Made by a program: the position numbers and the translations under genes. A stretch of 64,000 bases of DNA from JAMQKA01 sp043951865 (GTDB lineage: Bacteria > Bacteroidota > Rhodothermia > Balneolales > Balneolaceae). Location of the stretch: the NCBI RefSeq assembly GCF_043951865.1, contig NZ_JBINJF010000010.1:73029-137028 (forward strand). Reading direction: 5' to 3'. Below are positions 45,126 to 54,948 of the stretch, in pieces. The notes below the pieces were generated by a model. That model was given only the letters and a program-made list of their open reading frames with translations, ran no database searches and had not been told where the DNA came from. Every line of letters starts with the position of its first letter. The first letter of the stretch is position 1.

Positions 45126-46181
45126 TTGACTACAAGCTGGCTGCATCCGGATTATAGCTTGGAAGAGTTGTTGAACAATGATTCCTTCAGAAACTGGACT
45201 AAAGGAAATGCCAGTACTGAAGAAAAGGCCTATTGGGATCAATGGGTCGGCGCGAGTGATAAGAATCGTAAACTTGCCCTTGAAGCTCAGAAGAGGTTGA
45301 CCGGGATTTCCATCAAGGAAAAGGAAGTTACGAATGCACGGGAAAATTGGAAAAAGCTAGAGGCGGCCCTTGAAAAAAAACCACGGCTCCGAAAAGTTGA
45401 GATATCCACGGCCCGGCGTACTGGTACCACAGGATGGATATGGAGGCTGGCCGCTGCAGTATTGGTGGCAGCGATAACCGGTTTGTCTGTCTATTTCTAC
45501 CAGGTGGAAGAACCCGGGCCACAAGAAAATATCGTTAAACATGATGTCAAGACGGACTACGGTGAACAAAAAACCATCTCCCTCAATGATGGATCCAGGA
45601 TAACACTCAATGCCAATTCCACACTCATATACCAAACAAACACCCTGGACAGCCATGATATAGAAGTGTACCTGGAAGGGGAAGCCTACTTTTCAGTGAC
45701 TACGAGGGAAGGGCCAGATCGAGCTCCCTTCAAGGTCCGTACGGCAGCGGGACAAGTAGAGGTGTTGGGCACGGAGTTCGTCGTTTTCGCCAGGAATAGT
45801 AAAACCAGAGTGGTTCTGAAAAAAGGAAGTGTGTCTGTGGATCCTTTGAGGCCGGATCAGCAACTGCTGCTCAAGCCCGGTCAAATGGCAGAGCTGGACA
45901 GCTCCTGGGAAACGGTGCGCACAAAATCAGTCAATCCCGAAGTGTACACCTCTTGGCGAACAAGAATATTGGTTTTCGACAGGACACCGCTGGCCGAAGT
46001 AATTGAAAGGCTGGAGTATACTTTTGGGGTAAATGTAATCGTGAGAGAGCCGGACCTGTTTAAGCAGAAGATTACAGGTTCGATAGAAAATGCCGGGTTA
46101 GAAGTGATTACATCCGCTCTTTCGAGAACAGTGGACACCTCATATCGAATAAGCGGGGACACTGTCTACCTGGGGAAATGA
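45126..46181 (+). CDS. FecR-family anti-sigma factor / regulator (second module), TTG start
   Basis: A 351-residue single-pass membrane regulator. The N-terminal sigma-binding domain (~8-55, SLEELLNNDSFRNWTKGNAS) is complete only from the TTG at 45126, and there is no in-frame ATG before the membrane span (~103-125, GWIWRLAAAVLVAAITGLSV). The periplasmic FecR domain (~150-245) has IEVYLEGEAYFSVTT, VEVLGTEFVVFA and RVVLKKGSVSV. The C-terminal STN-like part (~275-350) ends SYRISGDTVYLGK. It sits 65 bp upstream of the SusC gene. Confidence 0.9.
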   Translation: MTTSWLHPDYSLEELLNNDSFRNWTKGNASTEEKAYWDQWVGASDKNRKLALEAQKRLTGISIKEKEVTNARENWKKLEAALEKKPRLRKVEISTARRTGTTGWIWRLAAAVLVAAITGLSVYFYQVEEPGPQENIVKHDVKTDYGEQKTISLNDGSRITLNANSTLIYQTNTLDSHDIEVYLEGEAYFSVTTREGPDRAPFKVRTAAGQVEVLGTEFVVFARNSKTRVVLKKGSVSVDPLRPDQQLLLKPGQMAELDSSWETVRTKSVNPEVYTSWRTRILVFDRTPLAEVIERLEYTFGVNVIVREPDLFKQKITGSIENAGLEVITSALSRTVDTSYRISGDTVYLGK

Positions 46182-46246
46182 TTTTTCGATAGAAACGGGA
46201 AGGGTAACAAATACAATAAATAAACATAATACAAAACAAATGAGCC

Positions 46247-49200
46247 ATGAGATCACCAGGTACAATATCTAAAACTAAAATAGGCGTAATTGCGCTGCTG
46301 TTGGTTGTCTTTACAGGGATTGGAAGCCATAACAGCGTAAATGGACAGACGGTAGAAAGTCCACTCTATTCCTCGAATAGTCACACGGTGTTGGGAGTGC
46401 AGGGCATCATAACGTTGACCGATGCACTTTCCGAGATTGAAGATAACTACGATGTCTCTTTTCTGCACAATTCCAGGCTCCTGGAGGGTAAATTTGTAGA
46501 TCGGGCTATTTTGGAGTCCGACAGCCTTGCCTATGTGCTGAGTGAACTGCTTATAAGAAAAGGGCTGCATTACCGCAAAGAGACCGACCGCACGTACGTA
46601 ATAATGCCAAAAGGCAAGATGCCCCAAAAGATGGTAACACTTGAAACGGTTACCGGTACCGTAAGGGATTCACAGACGGGAGAAACACTGCCGGGTGTTA
46701 ACGTGCTGGTAAGCGGAACAACCTCGGGAACGTCCACAGATGGGAACGGGAACTTTGAGTTGAATGTCCCCAGTCTCCAGGACACCCTCGTTTTTTCCTT
46801 TGTGGGTTTTGAAACTACAACGGTTCCTATCGATGGTCGCACTCAGATCGATGTGGAGATGACTCCCGAAACTTTTCAGGGATCCGAATTGGTGGTTGTA
46901 GGATATCAAACACAAACCAAGGCAACAAGTACCGGCTCCATTTCAACAGTTCAGGGGGATGACATTGCAAAAGCCCCTGTTATCAATGCAGAAAATAATC
47001 TGGTTGGCCGACTTCCCGGGGTTGTTGCCCTTAACAATACCGGTCAGCCGGGCGAATCCGGGTCCACTCTCCGAATAAGAGGCAGTAATACGCTCGGTGA
47101 TAACAGTCCCCTTGTTGTAATTGACGGGGTGACAAACCGGACAGGAGGTCTGAGCCGCCTGAACCCCAATGATATTGAAAGTATCACCGTACTAAAGGAT
47201 GCATCCGCTGCTATTTATGGTTCGCAGGCTGCAAACGGTGTGATCCTGGTAACCACCAAGCGAGGCCGGGAAGGAAAACCACAGGTGTCAATCTCCTATA
47301 ATCAGGGATTTACGCAACCTACCAGGATACCGGAAATGGCCGACGCTGCCACCTATGCACAGATGATCAACGAGATTGACATGTACCGGGGGCGCCAGGA
47401 GCGGTATTCCGAGGAAGATATTGAAAAATACCGGGAGGGAACGAATCCGTGGACGCATCCCAATACCGATTGGTTTGACGCCGCTTTTAAGGATCTGTCC
47501 AAACAGAATAAAATGAATGTTTCTGTTTCAGGCGGCAGCGAGGCCATTAGCTATTACTTATCGCTGGGGTCAGCTAGTGAAAATGGTTTCTTTAAAGACA
47601 GCGGGTTTAAATATGACCAGTATAACTTCAGAAGTAATATAGAAGGGGAGATCAATGACAACCTGAACATATCATTGAATCTCTCGGGCCGCCGCGAGCT
47701 GCAAGAGTCGCCCATCCGTGGAGTGGGTCCTACGTTCCGGGCACTGATGCGGGGTAAGCCAACTCTTCCCGCATACTGGCCCAGCGGAGAGCCAGGTCCC
47801 GATATTGAATATGGCGACAACCCGGTAGTTACCGGTACCCAGGCCACGGGATACGATAGGGATAAACGTGATGTGCTCCAGAGTAATATAAAGGTGGAGT
47901 TTGATGTTCCCTTTGTTGAAGGTCTTGAGTTTGAAAGCAACGTTTCCTATGACAAGGATTATCAGTTCAATAAGCTGTGGGAGACGCCGTGGTACCTTTA
48001 TACCTGGGATTACCAAACATATGACTCTGATGGCGATCCGGTATTAACGCGAGCCAAAAGAGGATTGAATGAACCCCAGCTGACACAGGAGGCCACCGAC
48101 AATTACCAGGCTACACTTAACCTGATTGGGCGGTATCAGCAGGATTTTGGAGACCACGCATTCAACCTGCTTGCCGGTGTTGAACGGCAGACCTTTCAAG
48201 ACCAGTTCTTCAGCGCCTACCGAGAGCAGTATCTCTCTGATTCCATCGACCAACTTTTCGCGGGTTCAGAAGCGCAAAAGGATAACGATGGAAGTGCCTT
48301 TGAAGGAGCTCGCCAAAACTACTTTGGGCGGATCAACTACAACTATAATGAGAAATATCTCATTGAGTTTGTTGGTCGCTATGACGGATCCTACATTTTC
48401 CCGGAAGGTAAACGATACGGATTTTTCCCGGGTATTTCAGTGGGATGGCGTCTTTCGGAGGAGTCGTTCTGGCAGGAAAATGTCTCATTTCTGGAGGGCT
48501 TCAAGATACGTGCCAGTTGGGGACAGACCGGGAATGACCGCATTGAGCCGTTTCAGTATATGACGACCTACGGGTTCGGGAATGGATATATTTTCGACCA
48601 GACCAATCTTGTGAAAAGTCTGCAACAGGAACGTATCCCCAACTCAAATGTAACCTGGGAGGTTGCAAACCAGTTTGATTTCGGCATCGATGCAGAGATG
48701 CTCGATGGCCGATTGACGGTTGAAGCGGACTATTTTAATTACCTCCGGTCAGATATTCTCTGGTGGCGCAACGCCTCCATACCCACCACAGCAGGATTTT
48801 CTCTTCCCCGGGAAAATATTGGGGAAGTAGTAAATTCCGGGGTCGATGGCAGAATTAGCTATTCCGACCAGGTGGGTGGTTTCTCATTTGACGTTACGGG
48901 AAATGCCGGATACGCCTACAACAAAATCCAGTACTGGGATGAGGCGCCAGGGGTGCCAGACTATCAGCGCTCAACGGGCAGTCCCATGAATACCGGTCTT
49001 TACTACCAGGCAGACGGGGTTTACAACGACCAACAGGAGATCGACTCAAATCCAAGCTGGCCCGGTGCCCGTCCCGGTGATATAAAATTCGTGGATGTAA
49101 ATGAAGACGGAGAAATTAACGGTCTGGACCGGGTGCGTATAGATAAAAATGAGATGCCCAGATTTACAGCCGGTCTGGCGCTCAATGCGGGCTATAAAAA

Positions 49201-49621
49201 CTTTGACTTTTCGGCACTGCTGCAGGGGGCAACCGGCGCCGTTCGGTATGTATTTACCGAGTCCGGTGAAATTGGCAACTTCCTGCAGAGTTATGCCGAA
49301 AAACGCTGGACACCTGAAAATCCGGATTCTGAGCATCCGCGGACGTATAACAGAACGGACGAGTACTGGACGTCCAACCAGAATACATACTTCCTCCGAA
49401 ACGCGGACTACCTCCGGTTGAAATCGATTGAAATCGGGTACAACCTGCCGGCTAGCCTGGGTGAACAAGTGGGCTTGCAAAACATGCGGATCTATGTGAG
49501 TGGATATAACCTGCTTACGTTCGACAAACTCAAGGTATTTGATCCGGAAGCCTCGAGCAGCTCGGGACAGTATTACCCGCAGAAAAGAGTCTTTAACGCC
49601 GGTATCTCGTTAACTTTCTAA
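46247..49621 (+). CDS. SusC/RagA-type TonB-dependent transporter with STN domain (second module)
   Basis: A 1124-residue outer-membrane receptor with signal peptide (~1-35, ends NGQT), STN domain (~45-115; ALSEIEDNYDVSFLHNSRLL), CarboxypepD_reg-like domain (~130-210; ETLPGVNVLVSGTTSGTSTD) and plug with VVGYQTQTKATSTGSISTV and DASAAIYGSQAANGVILVT. The C-terminal barrel ends KRVFNAGISLTF. The N-terminal regulatory domains closely resemble those of the first SusC (shared VPSLQDTLVFSFVGF/Y), but plug and barrel diverge, so the two likely take up different ligands. Composition matches the chromosome average here, with no AT-rich shift. Confidence 0.95.
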   Translation: MRSPGTISKTKIGVIALLLVVFTGIGSHNSVNGQTVESPLYSSNSHTVLGVQGIITLTDALSEIEDNYDVSFLHNSRLLEGKFVDRAILESDSLAYVLSELLIRKGLHYRKETDRTYVIMPKGKMPQKMVTLETVTGTVRDSQTGETLPGVNVLVSGTTSGTSTDGNGNFELNVPSLQDTLVFSFVGFETTTVPIDGRTQIDVEMTPETFQGSELVVVGYQTQTKATSTGSISTVQGDDIAKAPVINAENNLVGRLPGVVALNNTGQPGESGSTLRIRGSNTLGDNSPLVVIDGVTNRTGGLSRLNPNDIESITVLKDASAAIYGSQAANGVILVTTKRGREGKPQVSISYNQGFTQPTRIPEMADAATYAQMINEIDMYRGRQERYSEEDIEKYREGTNPWTHPNTDWFDAAFKDLSKQNKMNVSVSGGSEAISYYLSLGSASENGFFKDSGFKYDQYNFRSNIEGEINDNLNISLNLSGRRELQESPIRGVGPTFRALMRGKPTLPAYWPSGEPGPDIEYGDNPVVTGTQATGYDRDKRDVLQSNIKVEFDVPFVEGLEFESNVSYDKDYQFNKLWETPWYLYTWDYQTYDSDGDPVLTRAKRGLNEPQLTQEATDNYQATLNLIGRYQQDFGDHAFNLLAGVERQTFQDQFFSAYREQYLSDSIDQLFAGSEAQKDNDGSAFEGARQNYFGRINYNYNEKYLIEFVGRYDGSYIFPEGKRYGFFPGISVGWRLSEESFWQENVSFLEGFKIRASWGQTGNDRIEPFQYMTTYGFGNGYIFDQTNLVKSLQQERIPNSNVTWEVANQFDFGIDAEMLDGRLTVEADYFNYLRSDILWWRNASIPTTAGFSLPRENIGEVVNSGVDGRISYSDQVGGFSFDVTGNAGYAYNKIQYWDEAPGVPDYQRSTGSPMNTGLYYQADGVYNDQQEIDSNPSWPGARPGDIKFVDVNEDGEINGLDRVRIDKNEMPRFTAGLALNAGYKNFDFSALLQGATGAVRYVFTESGEIGNFLQSYAEKRWTPENPDSEHPRTYNRTDEYWTSNQNTYFLRNADYLRLKSIEIGYNLPASLGEQVGLQNMRIYVSGYNLLTFDKLKVFDPEASSSSGQYYPQKRVFNAGISLTF

Positions 49622-49632
49622 ACTTGACAGTC

Positions 49633-51426
49633 ATGAAGAATTTAATATTCAAACAGTTCTTTTTTCTTTTTTGTATTGCAGTGATTGTCACATCCTGTGA
49701 TGATCAGATTCTTAACAAAAAGCCACTTGATCAGATATCCGAGGAGGATTTGTGGAACGATCCCGCACTGGTGGAATCGTACGTAAATGATATATACCAG
49801 GGCGTTGGTCACGGGTTCTTTGCCGTGAATGTGAGCTCGGGAGTCGATGAAACGATCATTACACACGGATGGAATGACACGCCGATAAAGCAAAGCAACA
49901 TGACACCAGATGAGCTGGGATTGTTTGGTGATGGAGCAGTAGCCCCTTTTGATCATTTTCACTGGGATGACCTGTACGGCAATATCAGGAGCATCAATGT
50001 GTTCCTGGAAAATATCGGAGAATCCCCTGTTGAACAGAGCCTCAAGGACCGGCTGACCGGTGAAGTTCACTTTCTGCGGGCTTACTTCTATCATAACCTG
50101 GTCAAGCTGTATGGCGGGGTTCCGATCATTAAAGAGTCTTTTAATCTTGATGACGATTTTTTGGTTGAGCGCGACTCCTTCGAAGATTGTATCAACTTCA
50201 TCGTCGAAGACTTGGATGCCGCCGCTTCTCTGCTGCCAACAGTAATTGAAGGGGACAAGGCTCACGCCAGCAAGGGGGCCGCACTTGCGCTTAAATCCCG
50301 TATTCTCACCTACGCGGCCAGTGACCTGTATGCACAAAACCCAAGTGGTAACGATTATACCGGCTATACCGGTGGTGATCAAACACAACGCTGGGAACGA
50401 GCTAAAGCGGCCGCTGAAGCGGTTATGGATCTCGGTTACAGCCTTTACCAGGCAGATCCCGCCCCGGGAGATTCAACTGCTAAAAACTATGCTGACCTAT
50501 TCCTGCAGAAAGATCACGAAGAAATCATCTTTGCACGATATTTCCTGCAGAATCAAAGTTATGAGTGGTATGAAGCCGATATGGGCCTGTTTCACGGTCC
50601 CAATGGCTGGCACAACTGGGGCGGTGACACCCCGCTTGGCCAGATGGTCGATGCCTACGAGATGGAGGATGGCACCGAATTCAACTGGCAGGCGTTTCGT
50701 AATGGAGATCCGGCTTACGGGGAATCACCGTATGAAAATCGGGACCCGAGGTTCTATGCCTCTATTTTTTATAATGGCTCGCAGTGGAGAGAACGTCCGG
50801 CGGATATGATTGATCTGGACCCGGAAGGTATTGTGGAGACCGCCTCTTTTGAGGTGGAAGGCCAGAGCGACCTGCGTCCCGGCCTGGATACCCGGGACGG
50901 ACCTATTGAAGACTGGAACGGCACCTATACAGGTTACTATATGCGGAAATTCCTGGATCCGAATGTCGATCACCAGTTCTTCCGCCAGGAGGTACCGTGG
51001 ATTTTTATCCGGTATGCTGAGATTCTGTTGAACTACGCCGAGGCATCAATTGAACTCGACGAAGAGGGGGATGCCCGTACCGCCCTTAATGCCATACGAG
51101 AGCGAGCCGGCATGCCCGATATCCCGGCCACGGAAACCGGGCAGGACCTCATGGAACGATACCGAAATGAACGGCGGATTGAACTGGCCTTTGAAGACCA
51201 TCGCTATTTTGATGTACGCCGTTGGATGATTGCTCCCGATGTGTATGAAAACGGAGAAGGCGTTAACATCATCGGAAGGTTGAACAATAACGGCAGCTAT
51301 ACTTTTGAGTATAATATTGTTGAAATTGATCAGCGTCAATGGAACGACAACGCCTACTTCCTGCCCATTCCCCGGTACGAAATGGAGAGAAATGAAAATC
51401 TTGAGCAAAATCCCGGGTATAACTAG
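49633..51426 (+). CDS. SusD/RagB-family lipoprotein (second module)
   Basis: A 597-residue lipoprotein from the ATG at 49633 (a TTG 9 bp upstream is less likely), with lipobox VTSC near residue 17. SusD features include ILNKKPLDQISEEDLWND, EVHFLRAYFYHNLVKLYGGV, FIRYAEILLNYAEASIELDE, LNAIRERAGMPDI, RNERRIELAFEDHRYFDVRR and FLPIPRYEMERNENLEQNPG. It lies 11 bp after the SusC stop and caps that transporter. A dispersed repeat begins right at its stop codon. Confidence 0.95.
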   Translation: MKNLIFKQFFFLFCIAVIVTSCDDQILNKKPLDQISEEDLWNDPALVESYVNDIYQGVGHGFFAVNVSSGVDETIITHGWNDTPIKQSNMTPDELGLFGDGAVAPFDHFHWDDLYGNIRSINVFLENIGESPVEQSLKDRLTGEVHFLRAYFYHNLVKLYGGVPIIKESFNLDDDFLVERDSFEDCINFIVEDLDAAASLLPTVIEGDKAHASKGAALALKSRILTYAASDLYAQNPSGNDYTGYTGGDQTQRWERAKAAAEAVMDLGYSLYQADPAPGDSTAKNYADLFLQKDHEEIIFARYFLQNQSYEWYEADMGLFHGPNGWHNWGGDTPLGQMVDAYEMEDGTEFNWQAFRNGDPAYGESPYENRDPRFYASIFYNGSQWRERPADMIDLDPEGIVETASFEVEGQSDLRPGLDTRDGPIEDWNGTYTGYYMRKFLDPNVDHQFFRQEVPWIFIRYAEILLNYAEASIELDEEGDARTALNAIRERAGMPDIPATETGQDLMERYRNERRIELAFEDHRYFDVRRWMIAPDVYENGEGVNIIGRLNNNGSYTFEYNIVEIDQRQWNDNAYFLPIPRYEMERNENLEQNPGYN

Positions 51427-51569
51427 CCCGGATTTTTCACCAAGAAATTTGTTTTTCAGCAAGACGAAGGGCAATGGGCCGCGCAGGCGTACGTTGGTAC
51501 GTTGAGCAGGTGATTTATCCTTCAACGCAGCTGAAAGGCCCATTTCGCAGCCTATTACAGACTGTAATA
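51426..51569 (+). repeat. Dispersed ~140-bp direct repeat, copy A (downstream of SusD)
   Basis: It shares with 63831-63976, in order: TCACCAAGAAATTTGTT, TTCAGCAAG, CGAAGGG, TGCGCAG/CGCGCAG, CGTAC, GTTGAGCAGG, GATTT, AACGCAGCTG and GGC-AAAT/GGCCCATTT. Internal dyads include AATGGGCC (51473-51480) with GGCCCATT (51537-51544). The element begins at the last base of the SusD stop codon, suggesting a REP-like 3' element. Confidence 0.85.
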
Positions 51570-51756
51570 ATAATTGGGCAGTAAAAAATGGGATAAGTTA
51601 TGGTCATCCATAAAGTTACATGATTTTATCCAAAATACTCGTGAGAAATCCGGGTTAGAAAACATGTTTGTAAGCGGGGAAATACCTGAAATTGGATTAT
51701 AGCTTGTAAAATTAAGCGATTAGCAATACCCTGTTTATTATATATTTTAATATCGC

Positions 51757-51783
51757 GAAGCAGGTTTATGATGAACCTGCTTC
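51757..51783 (+). terminator. Hairpin terminator candidate downstream of the second SusCD module
   Basis: GAAGCAGGTT (51757-51766) pairs perfectly with AACCTGCTTC (51774-51783) around a seven-base loop, with one further C-G pair outside. GTTTCCTATTTT follows, a weak T-rich tail. It lies 331 bp after the SusD stop and 54 bp before the next gene, so it could be a terminator or a leader hairpin. Confidence 0.55.
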
Positions 51784-51836
51784 GTTTCCTATTTTAGTTA
51801 CCGTTAAATAAATATTGACCATATTTTAATTTGAAA

Positions 51837-54800
51837 ATGGAAAAAATAATTGTTGGAAAATCTGTCTCAGGCTGCACTCCACTGAAATTGTGGCCTTCAA
51901 TACTCGCTTTGTTGATAATCTTTGCTGGCTGTTCTCAAAATGAACCAGATTTTGACCAGCTCAGCGACCAGGAAAAACGGAGTGCGGAAAACGCCCTGGC
52001 TGGTCTGGAAACCAGGGAAGGCCTGGAAACCACCCTGTTTGCGGCCGAAGATATGCTGGTCAATCCCACCAATATGGATATTGATGCCGAGGGGCGCGTA
52101 TGGGTGACCGAAGGATACAACTATCGGCCGGATCTGAACCCGGAGAACCCCACCCGCCCGGAAGGCGACCGTATTGTCATTCTGGAAGACACCGATGGGG
52201 ACGGCAGGGCAGATGACAGCAAGGTATTTTACCAGGGGAACGACATCAACGCCGCCCTGGGGATTATGGTGCTGGACGAGAGGGTGATCGTGTCGGTAAG
52301 TCCCTATGTGTACGTATTTTATGACGATGACGGTGATGACAAAGCCGACCGCAAAGAGGTGATGTTCAGCGGCATCCAGGGCGAACAGCACGATCATGCC
52401 GTCCACGCTTTTGTCTTTGGTCCCGATGGGAAATTATATTTCAATTTCGGAAACGAGGGGAAGGTACTCAAAGACGCTGAAGGCAACATCATTAAAGATA
52501 TATTTGGAAATGAGATTACCGATGAAGGCGATCCCTACCGGCAGGGGATGGTGTTCCGCAGCGACCGCGACGGCAGTAACGTAGAGGTGCTGGCCCATAA
52601 CTTCCGGAACAACTACGAGGTGGCGGTCGATTCCTACGGGACCCTGTGGCAGTCCGACAATGACGACGACGGCAACAAGGCCGTGCGCATTAATTACGTT
52701 ATGGAGTATGGAAACTACGGCTACACCGATGAAATTACCGGGGCTGGCTGGCGCACGCGTCGCACCGGTATGGCCGAGGATATTCCCACGCGCCACTGGT
52801 ATCAAAATGATCCCGGTTCTATACCAAATTTACTGCAGACGGGCGCCGGATCTCCCACTGGTATCGTGTTTTACGAGGGAGAACTCCTGCCGGAAGTATT
52901 TCACAACCAGATGATTCACACCGATGCCGGGCCCAATGTCGTCCGGTCATACCCGGTTGAAAAGGATGGGGCGGGATACTCTGCTCAGATTGAAGATATC
53001 TTAAAGGGGGACAAAGACCAGTGGTTCCGGCCTTCTGATGTGACAGTAGCCCCGGACGGCTCCATTTTCGTGTCTGACTGGTACGATCCCGGCGTGGGCG
53101 GACACCAGATGGGCGATCAGCAGCGCGGACGCATTTTCCGCATTGCTCCTGAAGGCACCGGGTACACAGTCCCCGATTTTGATTTGAGCACTCCTTCGGG
53201 AGCAGTGGAGGCGCTGAAAAGTCCAAATTTGAATCGCAGAGCCCTTGCCTGGCTACAGCTGCATGAGTGGGGCACAGAGGCTGAAGAGGTGCTGGTGGAC
53301 CTCTGGCACTCCGATACCCAGCGATACCGCGCCCGCGCCCTCTGGCTGTTGAGCAAATTGCCTGAAAAAGGACAAAATTATATCGACCAGGCGCTGGAAG
53401 ATCAAAACCCGGATATTCGCATTACGGGTCTTCGGGCCGCGCGACAGCTTGACCTGGATATCACTCCCTACCTGCAGCAGCTGGTCGATGATCCTTCTCC
53501 ACAGGTTCGACGGGAGGTGGCCATAGCGCTGCATCACAATGAAACACCGGAGGCGGCCGATATATGGGCTCAACTGGCCACCCGGCATGATGGCCATGAT
53601 CGCTGGTACCTGGAAGCCCTCGGGATTGGTGCCTATGGTCAATGGGATCGCTTTTTCGGGGCGTGGCTCGATGAAGTGGGATCGGACTGGAACACCCCTG
53701 CGGGCCGGGATATTGTCTGGCGTTCGCGTGCCGAAGCCGCCCTGCCGTTGCTGACGGAAATCATCCTGGATTCCGGTATTGATGTTGATGAGAAAGCCCG
53801 GTATTTCCGTGCCTTCCATTTCCATGATTCCCACGAAAAACAGCAGCACCTGGTCAATATTCTTCAGGGAGACCTGGAAAATCAACATGAATTAAATACG
53901 CTGGCACTGAAACAACTGGATCGCTCGGCCCTGCAGCAGTCAGCGATTGTCAGGCAGGAGCTCGAGGAGGCGCTGGATGCGGCCAGCGGGACTCATGGAT
54001 ATCTCGACTTGGTTGAAAAGTTTGAGCTGGAGGATCAGAGCCAGGAACTGCTTACCCTGATGCAATCCTACCCGGACAGTAGCCTGGGCATCCGCGCATC
54101 ACAACTCGCATTGGACTTTGGAGGACGGGAGACAATCCAATCTGTTTTAGATGGCAGCGACGAAGAGGAGAAAAGAAGCGTGATTGCGGTACTTGGCAAT
54201 ACTTCTACCCCGCGATCGATCGAAATGCTTGAGACTTTTTTCCTCGATGAAAACAATGAGCTGGAGATGCGCCGCGAGGCAGTAAAAGCGGCTGGAACGT
54301 CCTGGGGTGGAGAGCAGCGACTGGTGGAACTGGTCAATGGCGGGATTATTCCGGAATCACTTCATGAAGCCGCCGCCGAAGGCCTGGCAGATTCCTGGCG
54401 CGGGGATGTGCGCCAACTGGCCAAAGAACTGACGGGGGAAGCCCGGGATGTCCAGACGGAATTAGCACCGGTGTCGGAGCTGGTTGCTATGGAGGGAACC
54501 CCGGAAAGAGGGAAGGAGATATACGAACAATCCTGCCAGATCTGTCACCAGGTCAACGGGCAGGGCACCGAGTTTGGTCCGGCATTATCCGAGATAGGAG
54601 CCAAACTGCCCAAGGAGGGCTTGTATGATGCCATACTCAATCCTAATAACGGTATTAGTTTTGGATATGAAGGGTACACGCTTACCCTCGAGGGTGGAAC
54701 GGAAGTCGCCGGCATTATCCAAAGTGAGACCGCTTCGGAAGTAGTGCTGCTTACGCCCGGGGGATATACCAGCACCTATGACAAGTCAGAAATTAGTTCC

Positions 54801-54902
54801 AGGGAACAGATGGAGCGTTCGCTGATGCCGGAAAATCTGCATGCGGGTATGAGCCAGCAGGAACTGGTGGACCTGGTGGAATACTTGTCAACACTTGAGT
54901 AG
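51837..54902 (+). CDS. PVC-type beta-propeller / HEAT / c-type cytochrome lipoprotein
   Basis: A 1021-residue lipoprotein with lipobox IFAGC at about residue 33. A membrane-bound dehydrogenase-type propeller occupies ~55-450 (LFAAEDMLVNPTNMDIDAEG, EDTDGDGRADDS, VFYDDDGDDKADRKE, FVSDWYDPGVGGHQMGDQQR). HEAT-like repeats follow (~450-860) and then a haem-binding domain (~880-1021) with Cys900-Gln-Ile-Cys903-His904 and GTEFGPALSEIG. This is the usual PVC-type heme-binding CxxCH architecture. It is the only one of the four propeller proteins here that uses haem c rather than copper. The next gene, a Tat-exported isomerase, starts 46 bp later and is likely cotranscribed. Confidence 0.9.
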   Translation: MEKIIVGKSVSGCTPLKLWPSILALLIIFAGCSQNEPDFDQLSDQEKRSAENALAGLETREGLETTLFAAEDMLVNPTNMDIDAEGRVWVTEGYNYRPDLNPENPTRPEGDRIVILEDTDGDGRADDSKVFYQGNDINAALGIMVLDERVIVSVSPYVYVFYDDDGDDKADRKEVMFSGIQGEQHDHAVHAFVFGPDGKLYFNFGNEGKVLKDAEGNIIKDIFGNEITDEGDPYRQGMVFRSDRDGSNVEVLAHNFRNNYEVAVDSYGTLWQSDNDDDGNKAVRINYVMEYGNYGYTDEITGAGWRTRRTGMAEDIPTRHWYQNDPGSIPNLLQTGAGSPTGIVFYEGELLPEVFHNQMIHTDAGPNVVRSYPVEKDGAGYSAQIEDILKGDKDQWFRPSDVTVAPDGSIFVSDWYDPGVGGHQMGDQQRGRIFRIAPEGTGYTVPDFDLSTPSGAVEALKSPNLNRRALAWLQLHEWGTEAEEVLVDLWHSDTQRYRARALWLLSKLPEKGQNYIDQALEDQNPDIRITGLRAARQLDLDITPYLQQLVDDPSPQVRREVAIALHHNETPEAADIWAQLATRHDGHDRWYLEALGIGAYGQWDRFFGAWLDEVGSDWNTPAGRDIVWRSRAEAALPLLTEIILDSGIDVDEKARYFRAFHFHDSHEKQQHLVNILQGDLENQHELNTLALKQLDRSALQQSAIVRQELEEALDAASGTHGYLDLVEKFELEDQSQELLTLMQSYPDSSLGIRASQLALDFGGRETIQSVLDGSDEEEKRSVIAVLGNTSTPRSIEMLETFFLDENNELEMRREAVKAAGTSWGGEQRLVELVNGGIIPESLHEAAAEGLADSWRGDVRQLAKELTGEARDVQTELAPVSELVAMEGTPERGKEIYEQSCQICHQVNGQGTEFGPALSEIGAKLPKEGLYDAILNPNNGISFGYEGYTLTLEGGTEVAGIIQSETASEVVLLTPGGYTSTYDKSEISSREQMERSLMPENLHAGMSQQELVDLVEYLSTLE

Positions 54903-54948
54903 CTATTTAAATAGTTTCGCAACAGCTAAATCACATTCGAATACCATT

